Assembly (NCBI GenBank): GCA_010015745.1
Contig: ML978155.1
Coordinates: 682,001 to 746,000 of the forward strand
DNA: 64,000 bases
DNA from: Setomelanomma holmii
Taxonomy: Eukaryota > Ascomycota > Dothideomycetes > Pleosporales > Phaeosphaeriaceae
Direction: 5' to 3'
Part shown: positions 52,610 through 64,000 of the stretch, in pieces
Layout: each line of letters starts with the position of its first letter
Numbering within the stretch: position 1 is the stretch's first letter
Translations under genes and position numbers: made by a program
Notes under the pieces: generated by a model
Told to the model about the DNA's origin: nothing
Database searches by the model: none
Seen by the model: the letters and a program-made list of their open reading frames with translations, nothing else

Positions 52610-53730
52610 ACACACGCGATCGTGAGCGGTTTGTTCGAATCTTGGTATCCCTTCATGACATAAGCACAAGCCGGAATAGAAGAGCGTGAAAAGAAGCTGA
52701 TCTACCTGCGCTCGATGATCAAGTCAATATATCCTACCCAATCTCTCGAGCCAACAAAACATAATTTCGTCCTCACTTAGCCTTAGGCATTTCACAGAGC
52801 GCGTTGTGGCATGTTGACTGCGAAGTAAGTAGTTGGTCGAAGTTTCTCGATAGGTGGGAGCCGAGGTCATTTGATCGAAATGTAAAGTGGCCCGGGGAAA
52901 ACCATCGACCAAGCGCTGACTAGCTTAGATCAAACTTGCACAATTTGACATGCAGGAATAGAAATTGCCCATTATGCAGCTTCGTCATGATGTATATCTC
53001 GGGCGGATCTTGTCTGCGGGAGTTTCGAACGTGCATAATACCTTCCCATCTGGCTCGGATCGGCAACTGCGTGAGCTTCTCTACCGAACAGCATCCAAAA
53101 ATAAACAGGTACCATTCCAGCTTTCCAGCCAATCTGCGACGCGCGAAATTCGTAAGTCCAGAAATCATCCGGAGCCTAGGTCCTCGCTTGCACCGGCAAC
53201 GAAGCACTCCTGTTCGGCAGCGAAGCGAGCCCCAGGCCGTCGCACAGCCACGTATCGCCACACTTTGCCGGTTACCCACTTACAACGGCTGACACACGGG
53301 CCAGGATCTGGCCAGCAAGACATGCGATTTGCTCAAAGTGCCATGCGAGCTGTGGCTGGTGAGGGGCAAACTCGCGTCCCAGTTTCCAGTTTCGCATCTA
53401 CGTGATTGGGTGCGGAGACGTGATGGACCCTGATCTGCGACGACATTCCGCGATGGGGCAACAAGGCCGGTGGGCTGTGGTGTTGATCTCATGTTTTCCG
53501 CCACTTTGCGTGGACTTGCGTTGTCGTCTTGCTTGCAACGAATCTGGTCCGAGATGGAGCGCATGGGTAGTGATGGCTTAAAGAGTTGGTGGCCACCCGC
53601 CACGGCTGCTGGCTTTCCTTTGAACTGTACATCCAGAAATGAAGCACCCATAGTATATCGAACGCTGCGAGAATATCGCGATAGCTCATCTTTTTAGTAT
53701 TTCTTAATCACGACACTCGCTCAATTGCAC
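52610..53730. other. Intergenic
   Basis: 1.1 kb between SEC17 and the membrane-protein gene. Several short open frames are present, none with motifs. Confidence 0.45.
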
Positions 53731-55488
53731 ATGCATTCGTTAAGAGGATGGAAATGGATGGTTCTGGGGGGTTTGGTTGGAAGAGCTGCGGCAGTACCCA
53801 AGCCCATAATTACACCAGCGCCAGAAGTAGGAGTCGAAGCTTGGGTGAAAAGGCAGGGACCGGATGCGTAAGTATGCTACAGGAATTATCAAGAGTTGAC
53901 AGTAGACTGACATCCATGTAGAGTCTCCTTTGCCCAACTCCTCCTCACCGCCATACCACTGTCACTACGTGAAATTGCTGCGACAAATGCGCCTGCCGTG
54001 TCGAGCATTCTTTGGGAGGAGTTTCTGGATGACAAAAAGCCACAGTGGTTTCTGGACTTGCCATGGGACATACAAAGTTATCTGATTGTGGAGTTTGGAC
54101 CGGAAACAGCATGGCCAACAGCGCCCCCACAAACTACTGGAGTGGATGCTACACCGACACAATCAAGTTGGCAGTGGCCGTCATCGACGAACATACCCCA
54201 GTCGTCCCAGGCAACTCCTTCCGCGTCCGTGTCAGCACCAAGCAGCGCGCTACAATCCTCATTATCCTCAAGAGCGACATTCTCTACCTCGACGAGATCT
54301 TCATCTGGATCATCTATATCATCCGGGATTGTGTCAAGATCAGGGTCGGCTTCAGCCAGTACAAGAAGTGCAAGATCAAGCGCATCTGCGACCACGACTG
54401 CTGAGGCGGTGTCCCCACCAGAGAGCAATGCTGGCCTCACAAGACATCAAAAGATCGGTCTTGGTGTTGGTATTCCCTTTGGAATACTCGGACTTGCAGC
54501 AATTCTGCTTGCATGCTGTTTCCTGTGTCGACGTCGAAGGAACAAGCGCCATGTCAACGGAGCAGAGCCACCGTCATCGCCAGGCTTCATTCCTCGCTTT
54601 GCTTTCCAGGACAAGTCGACTAATCATTTCGACCACCGAGCGCCACTGAATCCCACTTTGAACAACTCCAACGGCGACTTGGGAACCATGAATTGGGAAG
54701 ACGATGGATACGATCCATATGAGTCGACGGCATACAACGCCCCTCCTATGGCTGCATCGCACAGACCCAACGCATCTTCACCAGCATCAGATCCGCCGAT
54801 GACGATGCAGGACTCGCAGCCAATCATGGCGCCTGTAGTTTTCCACACGCATAGTTCGAACCGTGCCCGAGGAAAGCGAACCAGCTACTCAAGCCTTTCA
54901 TCAGTCGCCGAGGTGTCGGAACCCGACTCCCCCATGGAATCACCCATCCTCGGTCGGCAAACAACACCCCTCCAGCGAAAACGCCGCCCAAGCTTACCCA
55001 TGGTACTCGAAATGCCCACCGCCCCTCGCACAGCAACAATTAAGCGCAAACCCGTCCCGCAAAGCCCGACTGGCATCAGTCCCGCTGCAGAAGCGGCCTC
55101 GCAATCCCTTCTCCGCCCGACAATGACGCACGTAGACCATAGCGGCAGCAGCTCGAGCGGTCTGGCACTTAGTACTAATTCCTCCCATTCCAACTACGGC
55201 GCTGGATATCAGACCGACATGACATCGCCCATCTCCCCAATCTCACAACACGCGCCAACAAATCCGTTCAGCAACGATTACTCGTACGTCGAGGACTACG
55301 GCCCGGAGTATCGAGATGGATACCTTGACCATGAAGACGGCGCGTACGGCGGGAATAGGAGCCTCGATCGGTATCCTGATCCTTCGCCGCCAAGAAGGAG
55401 CTCGCTCAAGACGGAGTGGCCGTTGCGGAATTTGAGTATGGGGAAGAGAAATCGGAGCCCGATGTGGGATCGGGTGTATGAGAGTTAG
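53731..55488 (+). CDS. Single-pass Ser/Thr-rich membrane protein (Mid2/Wsc/Skg6-like topology)
   Basis: Exons 53731-53867 and 53922-55488 (54-nt intron, phase 2) encode 567 residues. The N-terminus MHSLRGWKWMVLGGLVGRAA AVP is a signal peptide. A short ordered region follows (ILWEEFLDDKKPQWFLDLPW), then a Ser/Thr-rich, probably O-mannosylated stretch (about residues 130-215). A single helix, GLGVGIPFGILGLAAILLAC, is followed by a CRRRRNKRH stop-transfer. The cytosolic tail of about 320 residues is Ser/Pro-rich with many possible phosphosites. This layout is that of fungal cell-wall sensors and polarity anchors. No WSC or WD domain is seen, so ligand and pathway are inferred only. Confidence 0.82.
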
Positions 55489-57512
55489 AGGTTGGAGGGA
55501 GAGCTTATGAGGTTTCATGATTGTTTTTCGTATGTTGTACACGATACCATTTTGCATGGGCATGGGCGTTGGAAATACGCTCCTTAACTATTGAGCAAGA
55601 AGCGAGCGATGATACAGCGCTTTGACGCGCATGCAACTGTTTCAACCCTTTCATACGCTGCGACTAGGCGTCGTAAGCAGATATATAGTAACAAAAAATT
55701 ACATTATGCAAACGAGCTCTTCTGGATTTCAGTCGTTCCAATTGGCTTACCTCCTCGCGCCTCTCATTTTCTCAATCACTACTTCAGTCCAATGCATATA
55801 TCATCGCCACCGGATGACCAGGCGGCAGGAAAGGTCCAACAGCTCAATTAAACAATCCTCGCTTCATGTTATTCATCCCGAAAACTTACCCCTCGGGATC
55901 TATTCTCGGGATGTAGTCAATGCCGTAGTGAAAGCTAGTGGCTGAAGGGGTCGTGATACTAGATGCTGCGAAAGAAGTGTTGACCAGATGTTGACGCAGA
56001 CTTGATAACGTGCGCTGTCGTAGCCCAGGTCCGAATTGAATTAGGAATTAAAGGTTCTTGACGTGCCTTTCGATTCGTTGGGATTGAATGGCTTGCATAC
56101 ATTGACAAGCCTGCTGGCGCGTATGTCCAAAGGTATACGCCGGAAGACTTCTCTCGAGTCTTACACACTTGATACATTCTGAGGATGATACAGTGTAGCA
56201 CTGAGATAGGGCTAATGAAGAGATCTTAGGGTTGCAGCAAGAGAACGTTACCTTGTCCCTTGAGTGCTCCAGAGAGTAGTTCGGAAAAATGGATGTCAGA
56301 GGTTGAGGCTTCGTAGATGAACTTCGTCGAGTTTAGTGTTGATAACGCGGGACTCGAAGCTGATCCAGTCCTCCCAGAAGGCAACAGATTTATTATCTGA
56401 GAGGGGAAGTAGGTGTACGTGAGAGCACAGCTCCCTTACTCCACTTCGTAATCATGCCACGATACATATGTGCCAGCATTGGTTTTCGTACCCCGAGCGA
56501 ACGTGACGCCGTTTCTGGTTAGGTGTGGTCCTTATAGGAAGAACGAGAGACATACAGCCGGAGAACGTTCGAGATGGAGCAGAGTGCCCAGCGAAAACAC
56601 GATTGAGAGCGTTAACAGGCTATAGCAGAACGCTGCTATAGGCAAGACAGCAGACAGGTGAGATGCCACTGGCTGGCTCGCTTGAACAACGAACGCCATT
56701 CTTTGTGAGCATGCGGACCCCGCTGTGGAGACTGTGGGCCATTGCCCTGGCTGGGACACATGTCTCATGGTGAGGCGAAAGGGAGCTCCATAGACGAGAT
56801 TTACCGAGGCCAGTGTCGATCTCGCGTGGCTTGGAGCTGATTCTCCCGAGAGGCCACAATGTCACGATCTGATTGGGGAAATAGACTCGCACAGCGGTAA
56901 GGCTGGTGCACCATACGTGGTTAGTGCTGCCGTGTGCCTGGAGCTGGATTTGTCGTTGTTTTCCCTTCCTACTTGAAGCTGGGTCTGGAACTGGTGGCAG
57001 GGTGATGTGCTGGTCGTTGAGGTGGTGCGAGACAGGGCGATGCACGGGGTGCCCTGGGGATCCGTCCAGCCATGGCAGCACTGAGACGATATGGCGTGGG
57101 TTGGGCGGCTTATGTGTATCTAAGGTTGTGGTGAAATTGCGATCTGATTGCGATGGGATGGGATGGGCTAGTGGTGCGCTGGGGCGGAAGTTTGGTGGAG
57201 AAGCAGACTTCAGCACGGACCCTGGGCTCCTCCTGGGAATAGATGCACGCCAGCTCCCCGCGAAATCTCGAGACCGAGAACCTTCCCGAGTGGAGCTCCC
57301 TCTCTATCCTGCTGTGCCCGAGTGTGACCGCTGCCACTGCTCCAATTCCTCCCTCCCCGCGTCAGCTTGCTCCCAATGCCTTACAGCGCCCCGCCGTTTT
57401 CGGGTGCTGCTGTCACACGCCCGCTCGCCAGCATCACGTCGCACTCACGCCCGTCCTAGGCCGCCAGAGCGAGACAGCAGACAGCAGACAGCAGACAGGC
57501 GCCCGCCCAGTC
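55489..57512. other. Long intergenic region upstream of RasGEF
   Basis: 2 kb with short overlapping open frames only. Directly before the RasGEF ATG, at about 57471-57498, AGCAGAC is repeated about four times in the presumed 5' UTR. Confidence 0.45.
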
Positions 57513-60500
57513 ATGCCCGCCACCGGTGGAGGGCGTGCCGTGCACGCTGCCTCGAAGCCGTCCTCGAAGCGCAACGAAAAGGCCAAATCCGTCGAGTCGA
57601 TGCAGGCACCGCGGCGCGAGTCTGCCCAGGGCTCCTCCTCGAGTGCCACAGCCCAGCGCCCGGGAATCAAGGGACGCGCATACTCGACCCCAATCGTCCC
57701 CAAGAACCAGGGCAATGGTGCTGCCGATGACAACGCCTCGCTTTACTCCCAAGACGGCGAGGAGATTGCCAACGACGCCTTCTTCCAGCGCTACCACTTT
57801 CCCCAGCCCGTCGAGCCCACCAAGGAAGAGGCCTCAGATAATTCTGGCGAGTCTTCGTCGGATACCGAGGGGCCCCTCTCGCCCACACACATCAAGAACC
57901 GCCAGCCTGCGGGTGAGGTGGTGTCGGAGCCGTCTTCAGGTGTAGGTTGCTTTTTTGTAGGGAAGGCGTGGACCCTGGCTGACGTATGCGCATCTAGTCG
58001 AGCAACAACGACGCAACGACCGCCATGCTGGACATGAACATTGCCGTCATTGGCGCGCCCTCGTCGGGCAAGTCCTCCTTTATGCGAAAGGCCCTCGGGC
58101 TGCCTGACAACACCGCGCCTGCCAATTGCCATAGAAAGTGGACCATCGACGGGAGCCCATATGTGGTGCGCTTCCTAGAGATGCGGATTGATGACGTGCA
58201 TATCAAGACGAACAACATTATCGAATGGCCCAAAATCGTGGGGGATGTGGCAGTCCCTCGCATAGACGGGGCCGTCACCATGTACGACGTGACGGTCAAG
58301 GAGAGTCTGGCTGGCATACCAGAGATGATGAGTCAGTGCAGACCTCCCGCTACGCGCGCCCGCCCGGCTGAAGCTTGCTGACCATTACGCACAGGCGTCT
58401 TGTCGAAAGCGCATATTCCCTTCATTCTGGTCGCCGCCAAGTGCGACCAACACCCCGCAAATCGCGAAGTTGACCTAACAGTCGTGGAGCAGAAGGCGAA
58501 GCAGTTCTTGGGTGAAGTACGCGTATTCCAGAGCTCTGCCACATCGCCCGAGACGCAGCGAGAATGCCTCACTTTCATGACCCGGGCGGTCATTGCGGCG
58601 AAACGACGTGAGTGATCAAATCTCTTGTTCAGACAATTGGAAACACCATGTCTTGATTCACACTGCTTTGTTGCAGTCCGTTTCATCTAAAGTGACATAT
58701 ACACTGACTTCGACTGCAGCGCGATCACAGGCATCGACAGCGCGACGGAGAGCCAACTCCTCAGCCGTGAGGTCAATCCAGAAAGACATGTGGCGGAAAC
58801 ACGAGCGCGCCAGCTCCGAAATTTCTATGCGAATTCGCCGTGGGTCCAACGAAGGCAAGGGTCATCGCTACAAGCCAAGCGACGCCAACAAGACCTTCTT
58901 CAACGCCGAGGAATCACCAGGATATGACTCGCAGGAATCTGACGATCAAGACTCGGATACTAACAAAAGCATCATGTCTGTAAAGCCATCTGACGAAAAC
59001 GGGTATACCTTCGACCAGCTCGTGGATCGCTTGCTGGCGCAGCCCATGTCGAAGAATGATACCAAATTCGTTGCCATCTTTCTTGCGCTTTACCGGAGAT
59101 TTGCAACTCCCGGACAGCTCCTAGAAGCGATACTGAAGAGATTCGATGCTTTCAGTAAAGAGAAGGACCAGCCAATGATGCGAATAATTGCACAGCTCCG
59201 CTACCTTGCTGTACTTCAACAATGGGTCTCCTACTACCCTGGCGATTTTGCCTACTCCACGACTCGCAGGCTGATTCGGAAGTTCGCGACGGCCTTAGCA
59301 GCCAGTCGCGAATATTCAGTGGCGGCTGCCGAGATCATTCGCGATCTCGAGTGGGTGAATGAGGATGATGACACAGAGTGGGCATGCAGCGATCGCCAGC
59401 GCGCCCAGAATGACCAGATACCGAAATTCCACCACAATGTTCTTGACGAAGACTCCGACGAAGGCGAGTTTTCCCGAGCATTTGGTGGCATGGCAATAGC
59501 TTCGGATCGAATATCAATCGCTCGCAGCAGTGTGATCACCGGGGGATCACGGGCCACAAACTCTACGGGAGGCTCCGCGGGATCGTCGCAAGCGCTCCTC
59601 ACACTGGTGGAGAAGAACCAACGACTTGCGCGACAGCTTGAACCTAACCCCATCAAGCCGATATCGAAAGTCCAATGGCATCAGCTCATGAACGAAACGG
59701 ATGAAGCAATTGCGAAAGAGCTCACGAGGATCGACTGGATCATGTTTTCGTCCGTTCGACCGCGCGACCTGGTACGCCATGTGAGCCTGAACTCAGAAGA
59801 GAAGAAGAAGTGCAAGAACCTGGAGAACGTGACGCGGATGACGGATCATTTCAACCACGTGGCTTATCTTGTCACAAACTATGTTTTGATGCGGGATAAG
59901 CCGAAGCACAGAGCCTTGATGCTGGAGAAGTGGATGCGGATTGCGCGACAACTGCGCAAGTTGAACAACTACAATTCGCTTGGAGCCGTCATAGCTGGCA
60001 TGAAGGGCTCTGCCGTTCACCGTTTACTGGCAACACGAGACATGGTCCCGCAAGTAACGACTCACGACTTCATGAAACTTGACATTTTGATGGGGCCCCA
60101 GAAGTCTCATTTCGCGTACCGATTAGCCTGGGAGAACAGTTCAGGCGAGCGCATACCCTATATACCTCTGCATCGCCGTGACCTGGTCTCAGCCTCGGAG
60201 GGCAACTCGACCTTTGTCGGAGATAAAAAGAAGACAGACTCGGCATTGGCACCTCACCCTGGTGTTAGTGTATTTCAAGGAGCTGCTGGTGGCAGAGATA
60301 GCAAAGAAGCTCCTCCAGGCGGCGTTACCGGGAAGGAGCGGATCAATTGGAGGAAATTTGAAGTCATGGGCGAAGTCATTGTTGGAATCCAACGCGCCCA
60401 GGGTACGCCATACCCAACTTGGCCAAAATATGAAGAAGTGCGCAACCTTATCCTGGACGTGAAGATCTCCAAGGACGAAGACGTAAGTGTTGGTCCCAGG

Positions 60501-60612
60501 TATCGATTTCAAGTGCTAACATGAGTAGGAACTTTACGAACGTAGCACGCATCTCGAGGCCCCTGGTGCTGGCGAGAAGGGCAGATTCGCCAAATGGTTC
60601 CGAGAGCGTTAG
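57513..60612 (+). CDS. Ras guanine-nucleotide exchange factor with N-terminal GTPase-like domain
   Basis: Five exons (57513-57941, 57998-58331, 58395-58607, 58720-60482, 60529-60612) total 2823 nt, or 940 residues. A disordered N-terminus is followed by a Ras-like P-loop domain (about residues 150-330): NIAVIGAPSSGKSSFMRKAL, DGAVTMYDVTVKESL, and ILVAAKCD in place of NKxD. Next come a RasGEF-N module (YTFDQLVDRLLAQPMSKND, then FVAIFLALYRRFATPGQLLE) and the CDC25 catalytic domain (VRPRDLVRHVSLNSEE, FNHVAYLVTNYVLM, WMRIARQLRKLNNYNSLGAV, HFAYRLAWENSSGERIPYIP). It ends GRFAKWFRER. It would activate Ras-type GTPases at membranes. The GTPase-like domain keeps the P-loop, but its G4 motif is degenerate, so it may be regulatory. 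Confidence 0.93.
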
Positions 60613-61633
60613 TGCTACTCTTCCTTACTAATCTCCGACCGACTCCTTCCTTGTCTTCATCTTTCGAGATTAGAGAAGCTAAGTGCAGCTCGTAGCCCGG
60701 CTCTCGCTTCCTCACCTACCACCATCACAAAACTACCAAGCTGCCGACCTCAACTACGTGCGCATATAGGCACACTCAGCATTTCCAACCACATCCGCCA
60801 TATACCCACCATATACGCATTCATCTTCAAACTCATCGTACAGCATACTCGCGCAACACATATCATACCCACCTCGCTTCAAAGCTCTGCGGCGTTTACG
60901 TCACTCATGATCACATTGTCACATAACATTATTTGGCTTCCTGCACGATACCACTTCTGGCTTCCCTTTGTATCCTGGCGAATGGTTCGGAGCGGTCATA
61001 GGAACATCTGCTGGTACAGACACCGCAGATCTAGAAAAACCTTGGATATCATGTCTCACACATACAAATTATTACATTCTGTACTTCACCTTGGGAGGTG
61101 GACATGGTCTGGGGATGGCGATGCGGTGTGTTGGTGGCAACCAAATATGCAAGCATACTGTCTTTAGCGATCACAATCCATAACGAGTCAACAATTGGCC
61201 GTAGCACTGCCGAGGCCGCATTATAAGTCCCGTGCCTGAATTTGTGAATGAACGAAACCTGCGATGTTGTGAGAAAATCATGACATTCAGACCTTTCCAT
61301 CAAGTAGACTTCGGAAATCACGTCGTTGCTCTTGGTATGAGGCTGACAGAGGTTCGGATGTTGATAAAGGCATTCGAAATGTGGGGCACGATTCGTGGGG
61401 TAAACTCGTTGGGGTAAGGCGGGCTTGCTGGGGGCTGAAGTTCCGCCGCTGCCAGGACCGAGGGCGTGTCGGCAATTGATCACCTGCGCTGGCGTCGCAG
61501 AAAGATGCGCGTCGATTTATTAGGATGCACTGAGGCTGCTGCGGGTTGGCATTCCAGCTCAGCATTTCGTGCCCATTACTCAACATTGTACCAATAGACG
61601 TATATTTCTAGAAGATTTGAGAAAGAATCGCTC
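60613..61633. other. Intergenic
   Basis: RasGEF 3' region and FAT1 promoter. No gene supported. Confidence 0.45.
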
Positions 61634-63808
61634 ATGGCTCTTGGTCGGTTCCCACTTTCCGTGCATCGCTTTCCCGCCGAGCTCACTACTACCACAACCA
61701 CACCATCTTGATCACACCACATGAGCTGACCAAAGACAATAGCACCAGTCGCAGGCGCAATCGCTGGTGTTAGTGCCGCCGCGGCATACATCGATGCCAA
61801 ATACCACATCACCAAAGACATCAGGGCCATACGCGGAGCACGAGCGAATCAACGCAGCCTAGAGAAGACAGGTACGCGTGCTAGTCTCAGGTTAACAGAT
61901 AGAAACAACGACTGACCACAGCAGCACAAGGCAAGGGCCAGTCCCTCTGGTACCAATTCGAGGCCCAAGTCCGCCGTCTCCCCGCACAAGAGGAAGCCAT
62001 TTGGTCGCGTAATGGCTGCTACACCTGGGCCGAAACGTATGCCAATGCGTGTCGATATGGGCAGTACATGCTGCAGAATGGCGTGCAGCCGAATACGCTC
62101 ATTGCCATGTATATGATGAACAGGCCCGAGTTCCTGTTCACACATCTTGGATCGTGGTCCATTGGGGCGGCGCCTGCGTGGATAAATTACAACTTGGCGG
62201 GCGATGCGCTCGTGCATTGCTTGAAGGTGGCGGGCGCGAAGGTTCTTTTCGTGGATGAAGATGCGGGCTGCAGGAAGAGGATCGAAGATGTGAGAGACAG
62301 GTTGGAAGGCGAGCTTGGTATGACTATCACCATACTGGGTCAAGAGCTGAAAGGCGAGATCTCCAGGATGGAGCCGAAGAGACCTGACGATGAGCTGAGA
62401 GTCACCGCGAAGGGGAAATTTCCTCTCTTCCTTTTCTACACCAGGTAAGCACCCCATCAAATCGCTTACCAGACTCAAAGCTGACCTGAGTAGCGGCACA
62501 ACGGGCCACCCCAAAGCATGCCCCTTCGAGACACAACGAGCAGTTGGCCTCACGGGCCGTGTAGGCGCCATGGGTCTTAAAACTGGACCCAATGGCGATA
62601 GATGGTATGTGTGTATGCCGCTCTACCATGGCACAGGAGGCACAACGGCGCTCGTATGTATGGTGGCTGGCGTCACCTGCTGCATCGGCACCAAATTCTC
62701 GACATCACGCTTCTGGACCGATGTCCGCGACTCCAGTTCAACTGGTATTGTCTACGTTGGCGAAACAGCGCGATATCTTGTCAACACTCCACCCAGCCAC
62801 CTCGACCGCAAACACAAGGTCCGTTTTATGTTCGGTAACGGTCTTCGTCCTGACGTCTGGCATCGCTTTGTTGATCGTTTCGGCATCGAGATTGTCGGCG
62901 AGTTCTTCAACAGCACAGAAGGCGTGATGGCACTGTTCAATGGCTCCCGTGGTCCGTTCACAGCAACATCTGTTGGACACCAGGGCGCCATCGAGCGCTG
63001 GCGCACACGAAATCTCTACGTCCCAGTGGAATGCGACATGGTTACTGGCGAGCTGGTTCGCGACCCTAAGACTGGCTTCTGCAGACGGAAGAGCTACGAA
63101 GAAGGGAGCGAGATCCTCGTCCAACTGCCCGGCGAAGATGCTTTCGTCGGCTACTACAACAACCCCGAAGCTACCGAGAAGCGCTTCGAACGCAATGTCT
63201 TCAAGGAAGGTGACCTATGGTACCGCACAGGCGACGCTCTACGACGTGACAGAGACGGACGCTGGTTCTTCATGGACCGTCTTGGTGACACCTACCGCTG
63301 GAAATCCGAGAACGTATCCACCGCCGAAGTCGCCGAAGTCCTGGGCCACTTCCCAGGGATCCAAGAAGCAAACGTATACGGCGTCGAAGTCCCCGGCTAC
63401 GACGGTCGAGCAGGCTGCGCCGCAATTCGCATCGACCCCGTCCATGGCGAAAAATTCAACTTCAACGCCCTCCTCGCGCATGCCAACGCCAAGTTACCCA
63501 AATACGCGGTCCCCGTGTTTCTGCGGATACAGCACAAACACACGACTATGCATAATAATAAGCAGAACAAAGTACCGTTGAGGAACGATGGTATCGATAC
63601 AAGGAAGATTGTGGAAAGGGCAGATAAGGAGGCTGCGGAGGAGGCGACGGAGACGGGCGCGGTGGGCGCGCAGTACGATACGTTATACTGGCATCCAGCG
63701 GCGCTGGGACCGGATTGGGAGACGGAGCGTGAGGGGTATCAAATTTTTAGGGTGGAGGATTGGGATCGGTTGAGGGAGGTTGCGGGAAAGGGGGAGGCGA
63801 AGCTGTAG
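61634..63808 (+). CDS. FAT1: Very-long-chain acyl-CoA synthetase / fatty-acid transporter (FAT1)
   Basis: Exons 61634-61643, 61743-61871, 61925-62444 and 62494-63808 total 1974 nt, or 657 residues. Fat1 imports and activates very-long-chain fatty acids to CoA thioesters. The spliced start MALAPVAGAIAGVSAAAAYI is a membrane-inserting helix. AMP-binding signature: LFLFYTSGTTGHPKACPFE. Also present are MPLYHGTGGTTALV, EFFNSTEGVMALFN, DLWYRTGDALRRDRDGRWFF and the FATP/VLACS motif DRLGDTYRWKSENVSTAEV. The C-terminus ends AKL, a PTS1-type peroxisomal signal. The first coding exon is 10 nt and is inferred from exact phase and family fit. Exon 3 has a CAGCAG (NAGNAG) acceptor, so 61922 is an alternative start. 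Confidence 0.92.
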
Positions 63809-64000
63809 AGGATGTTGTACGGGTTAGAGCATGTCTTCAATGTATTAAATTCTGACTGCAGCCCGCTCGCATTCGACGAGTTCCGCGGTACGTGGTGTTG
63901 CGTAAAGGATTTCGATCATGAATCGCGAGGCTGACACATATCTCTAGGCTCCTGCCGATGCCTTCCACTTCGCCACCTCATCACCTCATCAGAATCTTAT
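63809..64000. other. Window end, non-coding
   Basis: 3' flank of FAT1. No feature recognised. Confidence 0.4.

Overview
The window is nuclear DNA of a filamentous ascomycete (Pezizomycotina, probably a dothideomycete; class is inference). Genes carry many short introns (45-177 nt) with GTRNGT-like donors, CTRAY-like branch sites and YAG acceptors. The proteins are typically fungal: HET domain, Pex14-family peroxin, DUF726 hydrolase, Fat1 and a Ser-rich single-pass membrane protein. Genes lie on both strands with no operons. Exon models below were built by hand and checked for intron phase and total length divisible by three.

Layout. 1-8 kb: TYW3, an unrecognised disordered protein with a tandem repeat, a short-chain dehydrogenase, an NMP-kinase-like P-loop protein and a seven-exon MFS transporter. 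8.5-17 kb is a dense housekeeping block: DPH1, a PHD-finger protein, a secreted cysteine-containing protein, a BNA3-like aminotransferase divergent from MGS1, and a 47-residue membrane microprotein. 17.4-22.4 kb is accessory: a Cys/Gly-rich CxxCxGxG frame lacking an ATG, then a HET/NB-ARC/TPR NLR-type gene broken by four in-frame stops, interrupted by a 655-nt assembly gap and flanked by inverted repeats of about 310 nt. 22.8-28.9 kb: an SRR1-like gene, Rab escort protein (MRS6), a second SRR1-like copy with two in-frame TGAs, and a disordered protein. 28.9-44 kb is gene-poor and holds one confident gene, a two-finger C2H2 factor. 44-64 kb returns to housekeeping genes: a DUF726 hydrolase, a Pex14-family peroxin, a small Cys-containing protein, mitochondrial GatC, SEC17 (8 exons, one of 12 nt), a Mid2/Wsc-like membrane protein, a Ras exchange factor with an N-terminal GTPase-like domain, and FAT1 with a C-terminal AKL.

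Functional themes are translation fidelity (TYW3, DPH1, GatC), membrane traffic (MRS6, SEC17), peroxisome and lipid metabolism (Pex14 family, FAT1, DUF726) and signalling (RasGEF). They are not an obvious gene cluster. The most unusual stretch is 17.4-22.4 kb: an incompatibility/immune-receptor type gene whose stops fit C-to-T decay of the kind produced by repeat-induced point mutation (RIP), lying between inverted repeats.
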